IMG/VR virus record: IMGVR_UViG_3300021185_002119
Coordinates: 1-24,376 of that record
DNA length: 24,376 nucleotides
Strand: one strand, 5' to 3'
Source: a virus
Part shown: positions 14,980-21,560 of the stretch, in pieces
How the letters are laid out: every line of letters begins with the position of its first letter
How positions within the stretch are numbered: the first letter of the stretch is position 1
Made by a program: the position numbers and the translations under genes
Notes under the pieces: model-generated
Seen by the model: only the letters and a program-made list of their open reading frames with translations
The model's database searches: none
What the model was told of the DNA's origin: nothing

Positions 14980-15767
14980 TATTTCTTTTTCCAGATCTCT
15001 CCTCTTCTACATCTAACTACTGCGCCTGAAGCATATGCAGAAGGCCATGTATCATATTTTTGTTTAGCTATTCTTGTACATCTATCATCTTCTTGAAGTA
15101 TATCTTCCTTTTGCTGTAGTTCATGAATTAAACCTATTACTAAGTTTCTTACATCTTCTCTAGTTTGAGATACTGATGGTACTTTTGATCTTTGTTTATC
15201 TTTTGGGTCACTCTTACGAGCTCCTCTTTCTTTAGCATCTGCAGACATTCTACCTTTAACTAAATTACCTGATGCAGTGAAGTAGTGTCCGGCTGGTGCT
15301 TCTTTAGTTTCTTTTTTCATTTTCTTAATAGGTTTATATCCTGATCCGAATGGTGCTGCTTTTCCGTCTTGCGGGTTAGCTGTTTCTTTTTTTATTGCAT
15401 TACCTGCTTTTTTGGCATCCTTATATGCGTTAGAGTTTTTATGAGAAGATTTTCTTCCTGCTTTTTTCTTAGCATTAATATTTGCCCAGAGGCTTTCTTT
15501 CTTGACTGTAGCTGCTTTAGTATTTTTAACGACTGTTTTTCCTTTAGATCCTGCTTTCTTTTTCTTTCTAGCAGTAGCCGCTCTTTGAGCTTTACTTAAT
15601 GACTGTGCTTTAGCTTTCGGTAAACATCTGTCAGGATTCTTTTTATTTTTAGAAGTACCACAATCACCAGCTATATTACCAGAAGAAGAGATGCGAACCC
15701 ACTTCTCTTTCTTGAACCAGTCTCTTAAAGACTCTGATGTAGTATTTCTAATTTCCTGATTAGTCAT
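14979..15767 (-). CDS. Very basic multi-domain protein, DUF5872-like N-terminus
   Basis: I start this at the ATG at 15767 (262 residues): it overlaps the upstream stop as TAATG and gives MTNQEIRNTTSES, whereas a longer frame up to 15836 only runs into the upstream gene. Residues 9-70 (SLRDWFKKEKWVRISSSGNI, then GDCGTSKNKKNPDRCLPKAK and SLSKAQRAATARKKKK) match what I know as DUF5872, a family of unknown function. A second module (SLWANINAKKKAGRKSSH) follows near residue 92, then a linker with HYFTASGNLVKGRMSADAKE. The C-terminus has a two-Cys segment (RCTRIAKQKYDTWPSAYASG, then VVRCRRGEIWKKK). The protein is extremely Lys/Arg-rich, so a DNA-binding virion protein is likely, but no activity is evident. 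Confidence 0.83.
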   Translation of the reverse strand: MTNQEIRNTTSESLRDWFKKEKWVRISSSGNIAGDCGTSKNKKNPDRCLPKAKAQSLSKAQRAATARKKKKAGSKGKTVVKNTKAATVKKESLWANINAKKKAGRKSSHKNSNAYKDAKKAGNAIKKETANPQDGKAAPFGSGYKPIKKMKKETKEAPAGHYFTASGNLVKGRMSADAKERGARKSDPKDKQRSKVPSVSQTREDVRNLVIGLIHELQQKEDILQEDDRCTRIAKQKYDTWPSAYASGAVVRCRRGEIWKKK

Positions 15768-16123
15768 TATCCTTGTTCTGAATGCATCATTAGCATTCTT
15801 ATAATTACTGTTGCTAGTATACCGAAAATTATCCAAAGAGCTCTAGTGACTCCGTCTTTCCATTTTTTAAGATCGTCGATTTCACCAAGCTTACTTCTTA
15901 GTTCAGCTTCTTCAGCTTGAAGTTCTTTACGGTAGGATGTATTTTGATTAGTTTTTACAATAACACCATCATCGGGGTTAAGTAAAGTATATTTCATATC
16001 AGAAATATCGTCTTTCATTTTTTCGAAATCTTTAGCCATCTGCTTCAGTTCACCATTAGGCATATGTGTCTTTATATGCTTAATTTCAAGTAAAACTGAT
16101 TCAAGTATTTCTTTTTGAGTCAT
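15767..16123 (-). CDS. Coiled-coil protein with C-terminal membrane anchor
   Basis: A 118-residue protein. The first part is helical (MTQKEILESVLLEIKHIKTH, with a targeting-like VLLE/I), followed by KYTLLNPDDGVIVKTNQNT and an acidic coiled coil (residues 66-86). A single transmembrane helix follows at about 93-112 (LWIIFGILATVIIRMLMM), with the charged WKDGV just before it. I recall the NPDDGVIVKTN plus KxWKxxVxxxxW layout in marine T4-like phages, without known function. The tail-anchored shape could suit a holin or spanin partner, or a membrane-docking virion protein; nothing lysis-specific sits next to it. It has its own TATTTATA box 15 bases upstream. Confidence 0.8.
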   Translation of the reverse strand: MTQKEILESVLLEIKHIKTHMPNGELKQMAKDFEKMKDDISDMKYTLLNPDDGVIVKTNQNTSYRKELQAEEAELRSKLGEIDDLKKWKDGVTRALWIIFGILATVIIRMLMMHSEQG

Positions 16124-16138
16124 CGGTATATATTTTTA

Positions 16139-16146
16139 TATAAATA
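16139..16146 (-). promoter_or_regulatory. TATTTATA box before the membrane-anchored protein gene
   Basis: The coding strand reads GTAGTC-TATTTATA-TAAAAATATA, ending 15 bases before the ATG at 16123, in a 25-base gap that contains little else. Confidence 0.5.
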
Positions 16147-16148
16147 GA

Positions 16149-16721
16149 CTACATATAGTCTTTTAAATGTCCTAAATATGTTTTTAGATTGGTAAGAACT
16201 CTTTTCTTTATATCGTCATTTGAGTTCCAGTCTTCAACATCTCCCTGCTCAGTTACAAATGACATCTCTGCATTAACAAAATCATCTACCCACTGCTCTA
16301 TATCAGAAGCAAAAGCCTTAATATTTCCTTGCATTAATCTTTTTTCATATGCTTCATAAAGACCAGCGGCTTTTAAATCTACCTCCATTTCTACTGTACA
16401 AGGGTCAAAGCAAAAGCCATGTATTTTATACATTTTTTTTGCAAGGTGATGTTTCATAGGACCACCACATTTTGGACAAGTAAGAGGAGATCTTGCTGCT
16501 TTTTTTGCTGAATCTAATTTTGTAATATTCTGTTTAATACCATTTTTAATAGTCCATGTCTTACCTGATTCTTCCCAAATATCGCCTTCTTTGTGTTTTA
16601 TAGATGCTTTTTGGTACCCAGATTGAACTTTGGTCTTTGCGGTAAAGTCTTTATTTACTAAGTTTCTGACTCTCTGTACGTCACTTTGTTTAAACTCTTT
16701 TTTAAGAAGAGATTCATTCAT
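16149..16721 (-). CDS. Uncharacterised protein with Cys4 zinc-ribbon-like motif
   Basis: A 190-residue protein of unknown function. The first 70 residues are basic and include GDIWEESGKTWTIKNGIKQ, a segment I recall from marine T4-like phages. CPKCGGPM, then about 18 residues, then GFCFDPCTVE gives four cysteines (CxxC and CxxxC) suited to binding zinc. The rest is helical and acidic (LYEAYEKRLMQGN, then IEQWVDDFVNAEM). The short N-terminus MNESLLKKEFKQ does not fit the targeting pattern of its neighbours. Its start overlaps the end of the HAD gene by 8 bases. A nucleic-acid-binding role is possible from the zinc motif alone. Confidence 0.78.
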   Translation of the reverse strand: MNESLLKKEFKQSDVQRVRNLVNKDFTAKTKVQSGYQKASIKHKEGDIWEESGKTWTIKNGIKQNITKLDSAKKAARSPLTCPKCGGPMKHHLAKKMYKIHGFCFDPCTVEMEVDLKAAGLYEAYEKRLMQGNIKAFASDIEQWVDDFVNAEMSFVTEQGDVEDWNSNDDIKKRVLTNLKTYLGHLKDYM

Positions 16722-17259
16722 AACCCAACTCTTTTAATTTTTCTATAACATGATCAACATTGCCATCTTTACATCTAATAGCAATACCTCCTTTTGAAGT
16801 CCATTCGTTAATGTTTGATTTTTTATCGTCTATTAAAATTGAACTTTCGTTAGCATATCTTTGTTTATCAGCAGAGTATGCAAATATTACTTTAGGTTTA
16901 GGATTTAAATTATTTTTAGCCCATAGGTTTTTACCTAACCTTGATTGATTTTCTCTTGAGGGAGAAGTTAAAAGATCAGGTCTATAAGGAGAAATAAAAT
17001 TCCAAAGCTTTTTACCTTGAGGCATCCATCCCATACCTACCCAAAATCTTACACCTATTTCAGTATCTATTAAGTGCCAAAATGCTGCTCTACCTTTAGA
17101 CTTTTCGTATTCTTGAGGATGCATTCCTGTAAAATGCTCAAACCTACTTTCGAAGTCTGTTAGTACTCCATCCATATCACAGTAAATCTTATATGGAGGT
17201 ACTGGTTTTTCTTCTTTAAGCGGGTAACCTTCTTTTAATAGTTCTTTAATTGATTCCAT
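16714..17259 (-). CDS. HAD-superfamily phosphatase, 5'(3')-deoxyribonucleotidase-like
   Basis: A 181-residue HAD hydrolase, probably removing phosphate from a nucleotide or similar small molecule. HAD motif I is IYCDMDGVLTDF (25-36), with nucleophile Asp28 and general acid Asp30. LLTSPSRENQ supplies the motif II Thr/Ser, and SSILIDDKKSNINEW has the paired Asp of motif IV. FWHLIDTEIG between motifs I and II resembles cytosolic deoxyribonucleotidases. The first 20 residues are extra to the domain, and MESIKELLKE/GYP could be a capsid-targeting sequence with a cut after Glu10, so this enzyme may be carried in the head. It overlaps both neighbours (14 and 8 bases). Substrate unknown; the superfamily is certain. 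Confidence 0.88.
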   Translation of the reverse strand: MESIKELLKEGYPLKEEKPVPPYKIYCDMDGVLTDFESRFEHFTGMHPQEYEKSKGRAAFWHLIDTEIGVRFWVGMGWMPQGKKLWNFISPYRPDLLTSPSRENQSRLGKNLWAKNNLNPKPKVIFAYSADKQRYANESSILIDDKKSNINEWTSKGGIAIRCKDGNVDHVIEKLKELGYE

Positions 17260-18460
17260 AACCTTTTTTTGTTTTATCTTCCCAATTGCGGAATGTTATA
17301 TTACCTACTAAGTAGGCTTCTTTTTCTAATTCTAATAATCTCTCAGACTCATTTGTATTTGATGTTTTAATTTCACCTAATCTTCCTTCAATGTTTTGAA
17401 TATGATGTACCATTTCGTGAGTAAATGATCTCATAACATCTTTAGGATGTCTTCCCTGAGTGTATAATACTATTTCATTTACGTTTGGATCATAATATGC
17501 AGTTCTACCGAAAAACTGTTCTGATTCTGCAAGGTCTTTTCTGATCTTTACCTCTGGTAAGGGATTTATATTCATTCCTTCATCTATCATATATTCTAAT
17601 ATAGATGCCATATATGGAGTATAATCAAATCCTTTTTTGTCAGTTTCCTTTCCTATATCAATTCTTATATGGTCTTGATTAAAACTAACATTAATACCAT
17701 CAGTTTCTACTTGGTTTCTTATTCTGTTAAAAAGAGTAATTAATTTTTCTCTATCTTCAGATCTAAGTATTGAACCTCTAGCTACTGGAGTTCCTGAACT
17801 TCCTTCTGTAATACCTTCTTTAAACCATGCGTCAAAAAGATCATCTACCTTATCCTTCATTACTTCCGATATAATACTTTTTTTCAACATGTTTACAATT
17901 TTAAGTATATCTTCTCTCCCTAACTCTTTAGGAAAAAAATCTCTAACTTGATCTAAACTACCTGATAGTAAAGCTTTTCTGAAATCTGTTGCTCTAATAT
18001 TATCCTTAGCTCCTGAAATTATTAATCCTTCTACGTTATCTCTATTTCTAAAAGTAGTAATTCGTCTAAGGTCTTTAAAATCTTCTTCTGATCTAATTCC
18101 TGTTACTGCATAAAAATGTTCTTGAGGATTTTCTTTTGCATAATCTTTTGCTGCTAACATAGGATTATTTTTACCAAATATTACTTCAAGACCAGGTATA
18201 TGTTTACTATAAATATCCCATACTGCTTTTGCCTCAACAGGAGAGATTCCATTGCGTTCTCCTCCTCCTATGAACACTACTACTTTTCTTATTGGTTCTA
18301 CAGCAGAATCATCTTCTTTAAGAGCGTCTATTCCTGTATCCTTATAGTTATCTATACTATACACTTTACCCTTGTGAGAACCATTTAAAAGCTTTTTCAC
18401 TACCTCAAAATGTCCTCTATGAGGAGGTTTAAATGCACCAGGATAAAGAGCTATAGCCAT
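17246..18460 (-). CDS. Nucleotidyltransferase fused to an HExxH metallopeptidase-like domain
   Basis: The 404-residue protein joins two folds. Residues 1-190 are a cytidylyltransferase/NMNAT-like domain: LYPGAFKPPHRGHF (5-18) is the nucleotide-binding HxGH motif, and IISGAKDNIRATDFRKAL (148-164) stands where ISxTxxR is usual. Such enzymes move a nucleotide onto a phosphorylated small molecule (for example NMN or pantetheine phosphate). From about residue 225 a second domain follows, with SFTHEMVHHIQ (345-355) giving the zinc ligands His348 and His352 and catalytic Glu349. The downstream LELEKEAYLVGN may give the third ligand (Glu380 or 381), as in gluzincins. There is no targeting-like start. 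The stop and start overlap both neighbours (TAATG upstream). Substrates of both domains are unknown. Confidence 0.88.
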   Translation of the reverse strand: MAIALYPGAFKPPHRGHFEVVKKLLNGSHKGKVYSIDNYKDTGIDALKEDDSAVEPIRKVVVFIGGGERNGISPVEAKAVWDIYSKHIPGLEVIFGKNNPMLAAKDYAKENPQEHFYAVTGIRSEEDFKDLRRITTFRNRDNVEGLIISGAKDNIRATDFRKALLSGSLDQVRDFFPKELGREDILKIVNMLKKSIISEVMKDKVDDLFDAWFKEGITEGSSGTPVARGSILRSEDREKLITLFNRIRNQVETDGINVSFNQDHIRIDIGKETDKKGFDYTPYMASILEYMIDEGMNINPLPEVKIRKDLAESEQFFGRTAYYDPNVNEIVLYTQGRHPKDVMRSFTHEMVHHIQNIEGRLGEIKTSNTNESERLLELEKEAYLVGNITFRNWEDKTKKGYGIN

Positions 18461-19389
18461 TACGATAAAAAGTTTTGTACCTTAGAATCAATTTCAGCAG
18501 GAGTTGAATGTATTAACTTTTCTTGAAATACTGGGCTAAATAGTAACTCACCTATATTATCAAGTACTTGTTTATTAGTATTCGCAGCTCTTTCTTTTTC
18601 TTTTCTGTGCGAATCTAATTTTTTTAACATTTTGTCGTCTCCAGGACCTACTCCATTTTTTCTATACCAGTCAGTAAAGTACTTTTTAAGTGCCCTATCT
18701 TCACTGTAATTAGATGTATCGTAATCTATATTCTTTGCTGCATTATAAAACTCTTGTTCTTCTTGTTTTGACATTTGATATGGATCTCTAAAAGTAGAGC
18801 CGGTTTCTAAGTCTAATTTTTTATTTAGAGTTTCTAAATAGTCTGATATTCCTGCTGCTCCATTTTTAGCAGCTGTGTTAAACTCTTCTATATATTTATC
18901 AAACTCTCCGCTTCTAGTATTGACGAAGATAGATAAATTACCTTTCAGCATCTTATTATAATCTTCTATTAAATTATATACGTTACGCCATGTTTTAAAA
19001 ACAGCTGATGATGGTACTCTTCTAGCACGTTTAGCGTTTGATATGTATGCAATAACAGGGTGAGTATACACCATCACCATATAGATGTCGTATCCTTTAG
19101 CAAGAATTCCCTTTACTTTTTTTGGATTAGAAGCTGTTGTATCCCAAACAAAGCTAGCCTTTTCATCTGTCAATTGGTCTGCCTCCTTGTTTGCTGCTGC
19201 TACTCCTGGATTGAGTTTGTTGTATGCTGGGTGATCTGGATCCTCCACGTATTTGTCTGGATTGACTAGGTGTAGAGAGCCTAGGTCTAGCTGATTGAGA
19301 AGGTATGACTTCCCTGTTCCAGCTCCTCCCGCCATTATTACGAGTTTGGGTCTGTTGCGGCCTTCTAATATTAATTCTGTTATTTTCAT
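18460..19389 (-). CDS. P-loop kinase, zeta-toxin/AAA_33-like, with capsid-targeting-like N-terminus
   Basis: A 309-residue P-loop kinase-like protein. MAGGAGTGKSY (19-29) is Walker A, HLVNPDKYVED (40-50) holds the acidic residue after strand 2, VWDTTASNP (81-89) is like the zeta-type substrate loop, and SNAKRARRVP (117-126) is an Arg-rich lid. Zeta-type enzymes phosphorylate UDP-sugars, and others act on nucleotides or proteins; the substrate is not predictable here. The N-terminus MKITELILE/GRNRPK matches three other MKLxxIILE starts in the window and fits gp21 cleavage after Glu9, leaving the kinase fold intact. The first 75 codons lie inside the lipoprotein gene in another frame. Residues 160-309 are helical and unrecognised. 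No antitoxin-like partner is present, so a toxin-antitoxin role is unlikely. Confidence 0.87.
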   Translation of the reverse strand: MKITELILEGRNRPKLVIMAGGAGTGKSYLLNQLDLGSLHLVNPDKYVEDPDHPAYNKLNPGVAAANKEADQLTDEKASFVWDTTASNPKKVKGILAKGYDIYMVMVYTHPVIAYISNAKRARRVPSSAVFKTWRNVYNLIEDYNKMLKGNLSIFVNTRSGEFDKYIEEFNTAAKNGAAGISDYLETLNKKLDLETGSTFRDPYQMSKQEEQEFYNAAKNIDYDTSNYSEDRALKKYFTDWYRKNGVGPGDDKMLKKLDSHRKEKERAANTNKQVLDNIGELLFSPVFQEKLIHSTPAEIDSKVQNFLS

Positions 19390-19807
19390 TTCTACCTATG
19401 TTTATTCTTACTTTATCTTCTTTTGGTCTTGGTACAACTCCTGGGGTTGTTCCTGGTCTAGGTACTTGTCTAGGTTTTGGTTTAACTTTCGGTCTAGAAG
19501 GTGTGCTATAATTATTGTAATTATAATTCCAATTGCTGTAAGGTTGTTGAAACCAATAATAGTTCCATCTCCAATTATAGTCGTACCGCCAGTTGTTCCA
19601 GTACCAATTGTTATTGTAGTTAAATCTTGTATAGTTATCATACCTTTCTCTAATAAAATCTTTATAAGGAACCGAGACCGTGTCTCCAGCTTGAGTAACA
19701 GCTAGTATGCTTTGAATCCTAGAACCTTTATTTGTTGTTTGAAGCGTATAACTTCCACAACTATATAAAGATAGTAAAATTAATGCATATATCCAACTTT
19801 TTCTCAT
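19163..19807 (-). CDS. Bacteroidota-style lipoprotein, Trp/Tyr/Asn-rich, C-terminus overlaps kinase gene
   Basis: A 214-residue predicted lipoprotein. The N-terminus (MRK, a hydrophobic core, then LYSC with Cys17) is a type II signal peptide. Residues 57-100 are very rich in Trp, Tyr and Asn (FNYNNNWYWNNWRYDYNWRW). Residues 101-130 are Pro/Arg/Lys-rich (SRPKVKPKPRQVPRPGTTPG), and the end is rich in Arg, Ser, Gln and Gly. I recall this layout from short flavobacterial lipoproteins of unknown function. A lipoprotein made during infection could alter the host surface, for example to block superinfection. The last 75 codons share 227 bases with the kinase start in another frame. The TATTTATA box at 19833-19840 and the ATGA overlap with the upstream nuclease support the start. 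Confidence 0.8.
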   Translation of the reverse strand: MRKSWIYALILLSLYSCGSYTLQTTNKGSRIQSILAVTQAGDTVSVPYKDFIRERYDNYTRFNYNNNWYWNNWRYDYNWRWNYYWFQQPYSNWNYNYNNYSTPSRPKVKPKPRQVPRPGTTPGVVPRPKEDKVRINIGRNENNRINIRRPQQTQTRNNGGRSWNREVIPSQSARPRLSTPSQSRQIRGGSRSPSIQQTQSRSSSSKQGGRPIDR

Positions 19808-20586
19808 AGTTTTAGTGTTGTAGGGTAACTATTATAAATAGGTTCAGTTGTTGGGTTCTCTAACGTATACAGTTCGTATATAAGTTTAAACAAGTTAAAA
19901 TTCTTTTCTATATCATCAATTACTCTTACTTGCCAGCCTTTTCCTTGATAAACCCCTTTCTTTTTTGAAGCAGACCTTGTATGGGCTTTTAACCAAATTA
20001 TACCAGTACGGTCTATTTTTATTCCTTTTGATTCTTCGAGTGCCTTAGCATAAGAAGCTAGCTGTAAGTCATAAGACTTATGGAGGGAGTTAGAAGTTTT
20101 TATATCTAATAACCAGGTCTCTCCATCCATTTTTACTACTAAATCTGCAGTACCAGCATACTTATGCTCGTCTGACCAGACAAAGTCCTCAGCGGATATT
20201 AGCTCGGGCTTGTAAGTTCGCCAGAAATCAGCAAACTTAAGAATCATTTCCCACACTAATTGAGAATATTTAGCATTACCGTAATCATCCATCCAAGATA
20301 TTTCTTCTCCTTTTACAAGCTGCTCAGCTGCTTCGTGCACCTGTGTTCCTTCTTTACCGGCTTTTCTCATTATAAGATCGGCGTTATGCCCAACGTCTTT
20401 CAACCATGTATCGAAAAACTTATTTTTGGGCATGTACTGAAGTATAGTGGTTACGGACGGGTAATATACTCCTTCGCCTCTCTTATAGACTCTACGGTCT
20501 AAAAAATTAATTTGCTTTAATTCAGGATTAAAGTCTAAACGTTTTTTCTCATTTTGTTTGAGAATATTCATACCTTGTTTAATCAT
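19804..20586 (-). CDS. RecB/Cas4-type PD-(D/E)XK nuclease
   Basis: A 260-residue nuclease of the PD-(D/E)XK superfamily, probably a DNA exonuclease used in replication or recombination. In order: SVTTILQYM (44-52, typical opening strand), KEGTQVHEAAE (78-88, the His84 motif), YAGTADLVVKMDGETWLLDI (143-162) with Asp148 and Asp161, then Lys163 in DIKTS, and YDLQLASYAKAL (172-183, QxxxY motif with Gln175). No helicase part or Cys cluster (as in Cas4 or AddB) is visible. ATGA overlaps join it to the primase gene upstream and to the lipoprotein gene downstream. The superfamily is secure; end or strand preference is unknown. Confidence 0.9.
   Translation of the reverse strand: MIKQGMNILKQNEKKRLDFNPELKQINFLDRRVYKRGEGVYYPSVTTILQYMPKNKFFDTWLKDVGHNADLIMRKAGKEGTQVHEAAEQLVKGEEISWMDDYGNAKYSQLVWEMILKFADFWRTYKPELISAEDFVWSDEHKYAGTADLVVKMDGETWLLDIKTSNSLHKSYDLQLASYAKALEESKGIKIDRTGIIWLKAHTRSASKKKGVYQGKGWQVRVIDDIEKNFNLFKLIYELYTLENPTTEPIYNSYPTTLKL
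19833..19840 (-). promoter_or_regulatory. TATTTATA box inside the nuclease gene, before the lipoprotein
   Basis: The coding strand reads TGAACC-TATTTATA-ATAGTTACC, ending 25 bases before the lipoprotein ATG at 19807 and lying in the last codons of the nuclease gene. Spacing and orientation match the intergenic boxes, so the lipoprotein and kinase cassette may have its own promoter. Confidence 0.42.
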
Positions 20587-21506
20587 AGGTTTAATTTGTG
20601 CAGCATGATACCTGATAGGTCTAATTCTTCTGCAGTTTGAATATGTTCAGTAAAAGCTTGGAATCCCATTTCAGAAGGATCTTTATCTGGAAGACTCACT
20701 AGGAATACTCTTTTACCTTGATTTAAAAATTTCTCTCCTATCTCGAGAGCTCTATCTCGTGCATCAGTATCTAATGCAACATATATATCTTTAACTTTAT
20801 TAGTTATAATTTTTTTATATAAAGAGTTTGAAATACTTTTGCCAAGTATGGGAATAGCATTTCTTCTAATTGCTATTGCGTCAAACACTCCTTCGCATAA
20901 AATAATTGGTTGATTCCAATTGATTAAATTTTCAAAGAAAATTATGTCTTTGGAGACTTCGGGGTTTTTGTATTTATAATAGTTGCCATCATAAGTTCGT
21001 GCAATAAAAAAGTTGAGTTGGTTGGATTCAGAATAACTTGGGATAATAACTCGTCCTCCATATTCTCCACTTGTTGTGTATCCAATGCCATATTTAATAA
21101 AATCATTATCGTTAAGTCCTCGTTCATATAGGTATTTTTTTACAAGGTTTGCAACAACTGATGTAGATGATGCATTATATAGAGGTTGAAATTCCTTAGG
21201 AAGTTCTATTATAGATAGCTGTCTGTATTCTAGTTTAGATCCTCTAGGAACATATTTTAATATTTCGGATGCTTGCTCTCTCGGTGTATTAAGTTGATAT
21301 AGTAAAGAATTAATAGTTCTACCTCTAGTTTGACACACCCAGCACTCCCAAGGATTCTTTCCTTCTTCATTCGTAGCCATGTTAATCTCTAACTTAGGCT
21401 TCCTATGATTACAAAAAGGGCAGTGGAAAGCATAGTTATCTCTAGCTCTCTTGTGGCTTTTACCCAATATATTTTCAATGGATCCTAAAAGGAATGTATA
21501 ATCCAT
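20583..21506 (-). CDS. DNA primase, DnaG/T4 gp61-like
   Basis: A 307-residue primase that makes RNA primers for lagging-strand synthesis, working with a replicative helicase not seen in this window. The N-terminal zinc-binding domain has FHCPFCNHRKPKLEIN and WECWVCQTRGRTINSLL (Cys29, 32, 55, 58). After a linker the RNA-polymerase basal part includes YGIGYTTSGEYGGRVIIPSY. The TOPRIM domain has ILCEGVFDAIAI (202-213, Glu205) and YVALDTDARDRAL (242-254, Asp247 and Asp249), then SLPDKDPSEMG (271-281). The length is close to T4 gp61 (342) and there is no C-terminal helicase-binding extension of the bacterial type. The ATG follows a 54-base gap that lacks a TATTTATA box, so it may use an earlier class of promoter. 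Confidence 0.93.
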   Translation of the reverse strand: MDYTFLLGSIENILGKSHKRARDNYAFHCPFCNHRKPKLEINMATNEEGKNPWECWVCQTRGRTINSLLYQLNTPREQASEILKYVPRGSKLEYRQLSIIELPKEFQPLYNASSTSVVANLVKKYLYERGLNDNDFIKYGIGYTTSGEYGGRVIIPSYSESNQLNFFIARTYDGNYYKYKNPEVSKDIIFFENLINWNQPIILCEGVFDAIAIRRNAIPILGKSISNSLYKKIITNKVKDIYVALDTDARDRALEIGEKFLNQGKRVFLVSLPDKDPSEMGFQAFTEHIQTAEELDLSGIMLHKLNL

Positions 21507-21560
21507 AAACCAGTCCGTATCTAATTTATAAGATAAGAACTTTTTTTTAAATAAACAACT
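21507..21560 (-). other. Intergenic gap before primase without TATTTATA box
   Basis: This 54-base A/T-rich gap has GTTTATTTAAAAAAAAG and CTTATAAATTAG on the coding strand but no exact copy of the octamer found in the other gaps. It may hold a promoter of a different (early or middle) class; nothing more can be said from the sequence. Confidence 0.3.

Noticed and set aside
15768-15836. N-terminal extension of the DUF5872-like protein (start at 15836)
   Set aside because: The extra 23 residues come only from reading into the upstream gene. The ATG at 15767 overlaps the upstream stop as TAATG, which is the usual junction here, and begins the family-like sequence.
15767-16123. Membrane-anchored protein as holin
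   Set aside because: One C-terminal membrane helix after a coiled coil is compatible, but there is no endolysin or spanin gene nearby, so I left the function open.
19295-19705. Open frame on the plus strand (136 codons) opposite the lipoprotein gene
   Set aside because: It is the antisense of the Trp/Tyr/Asn-rich and Pro-rich lipoprotein codons, which creates long open frames by composition. It has no recognisable domain and no other plus-strand gene exists in the window.
18460-19807. Lipoprotein and zeta-like kinase as a toxin-antitoxin pair
   Set aside because: The upstream product is a secreted lipoprotein, not an antitoxin, and the kinase has a capsid-targeting-like start; nothing resembles an epsilon-type antitoxin.
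20971-20978. TATAAATA (T4 late promoter consensus) on the coding strand
   Set aside because: A single copy deep inside the primase gene and far from any start; expected by chance in this AT-rich sequence.
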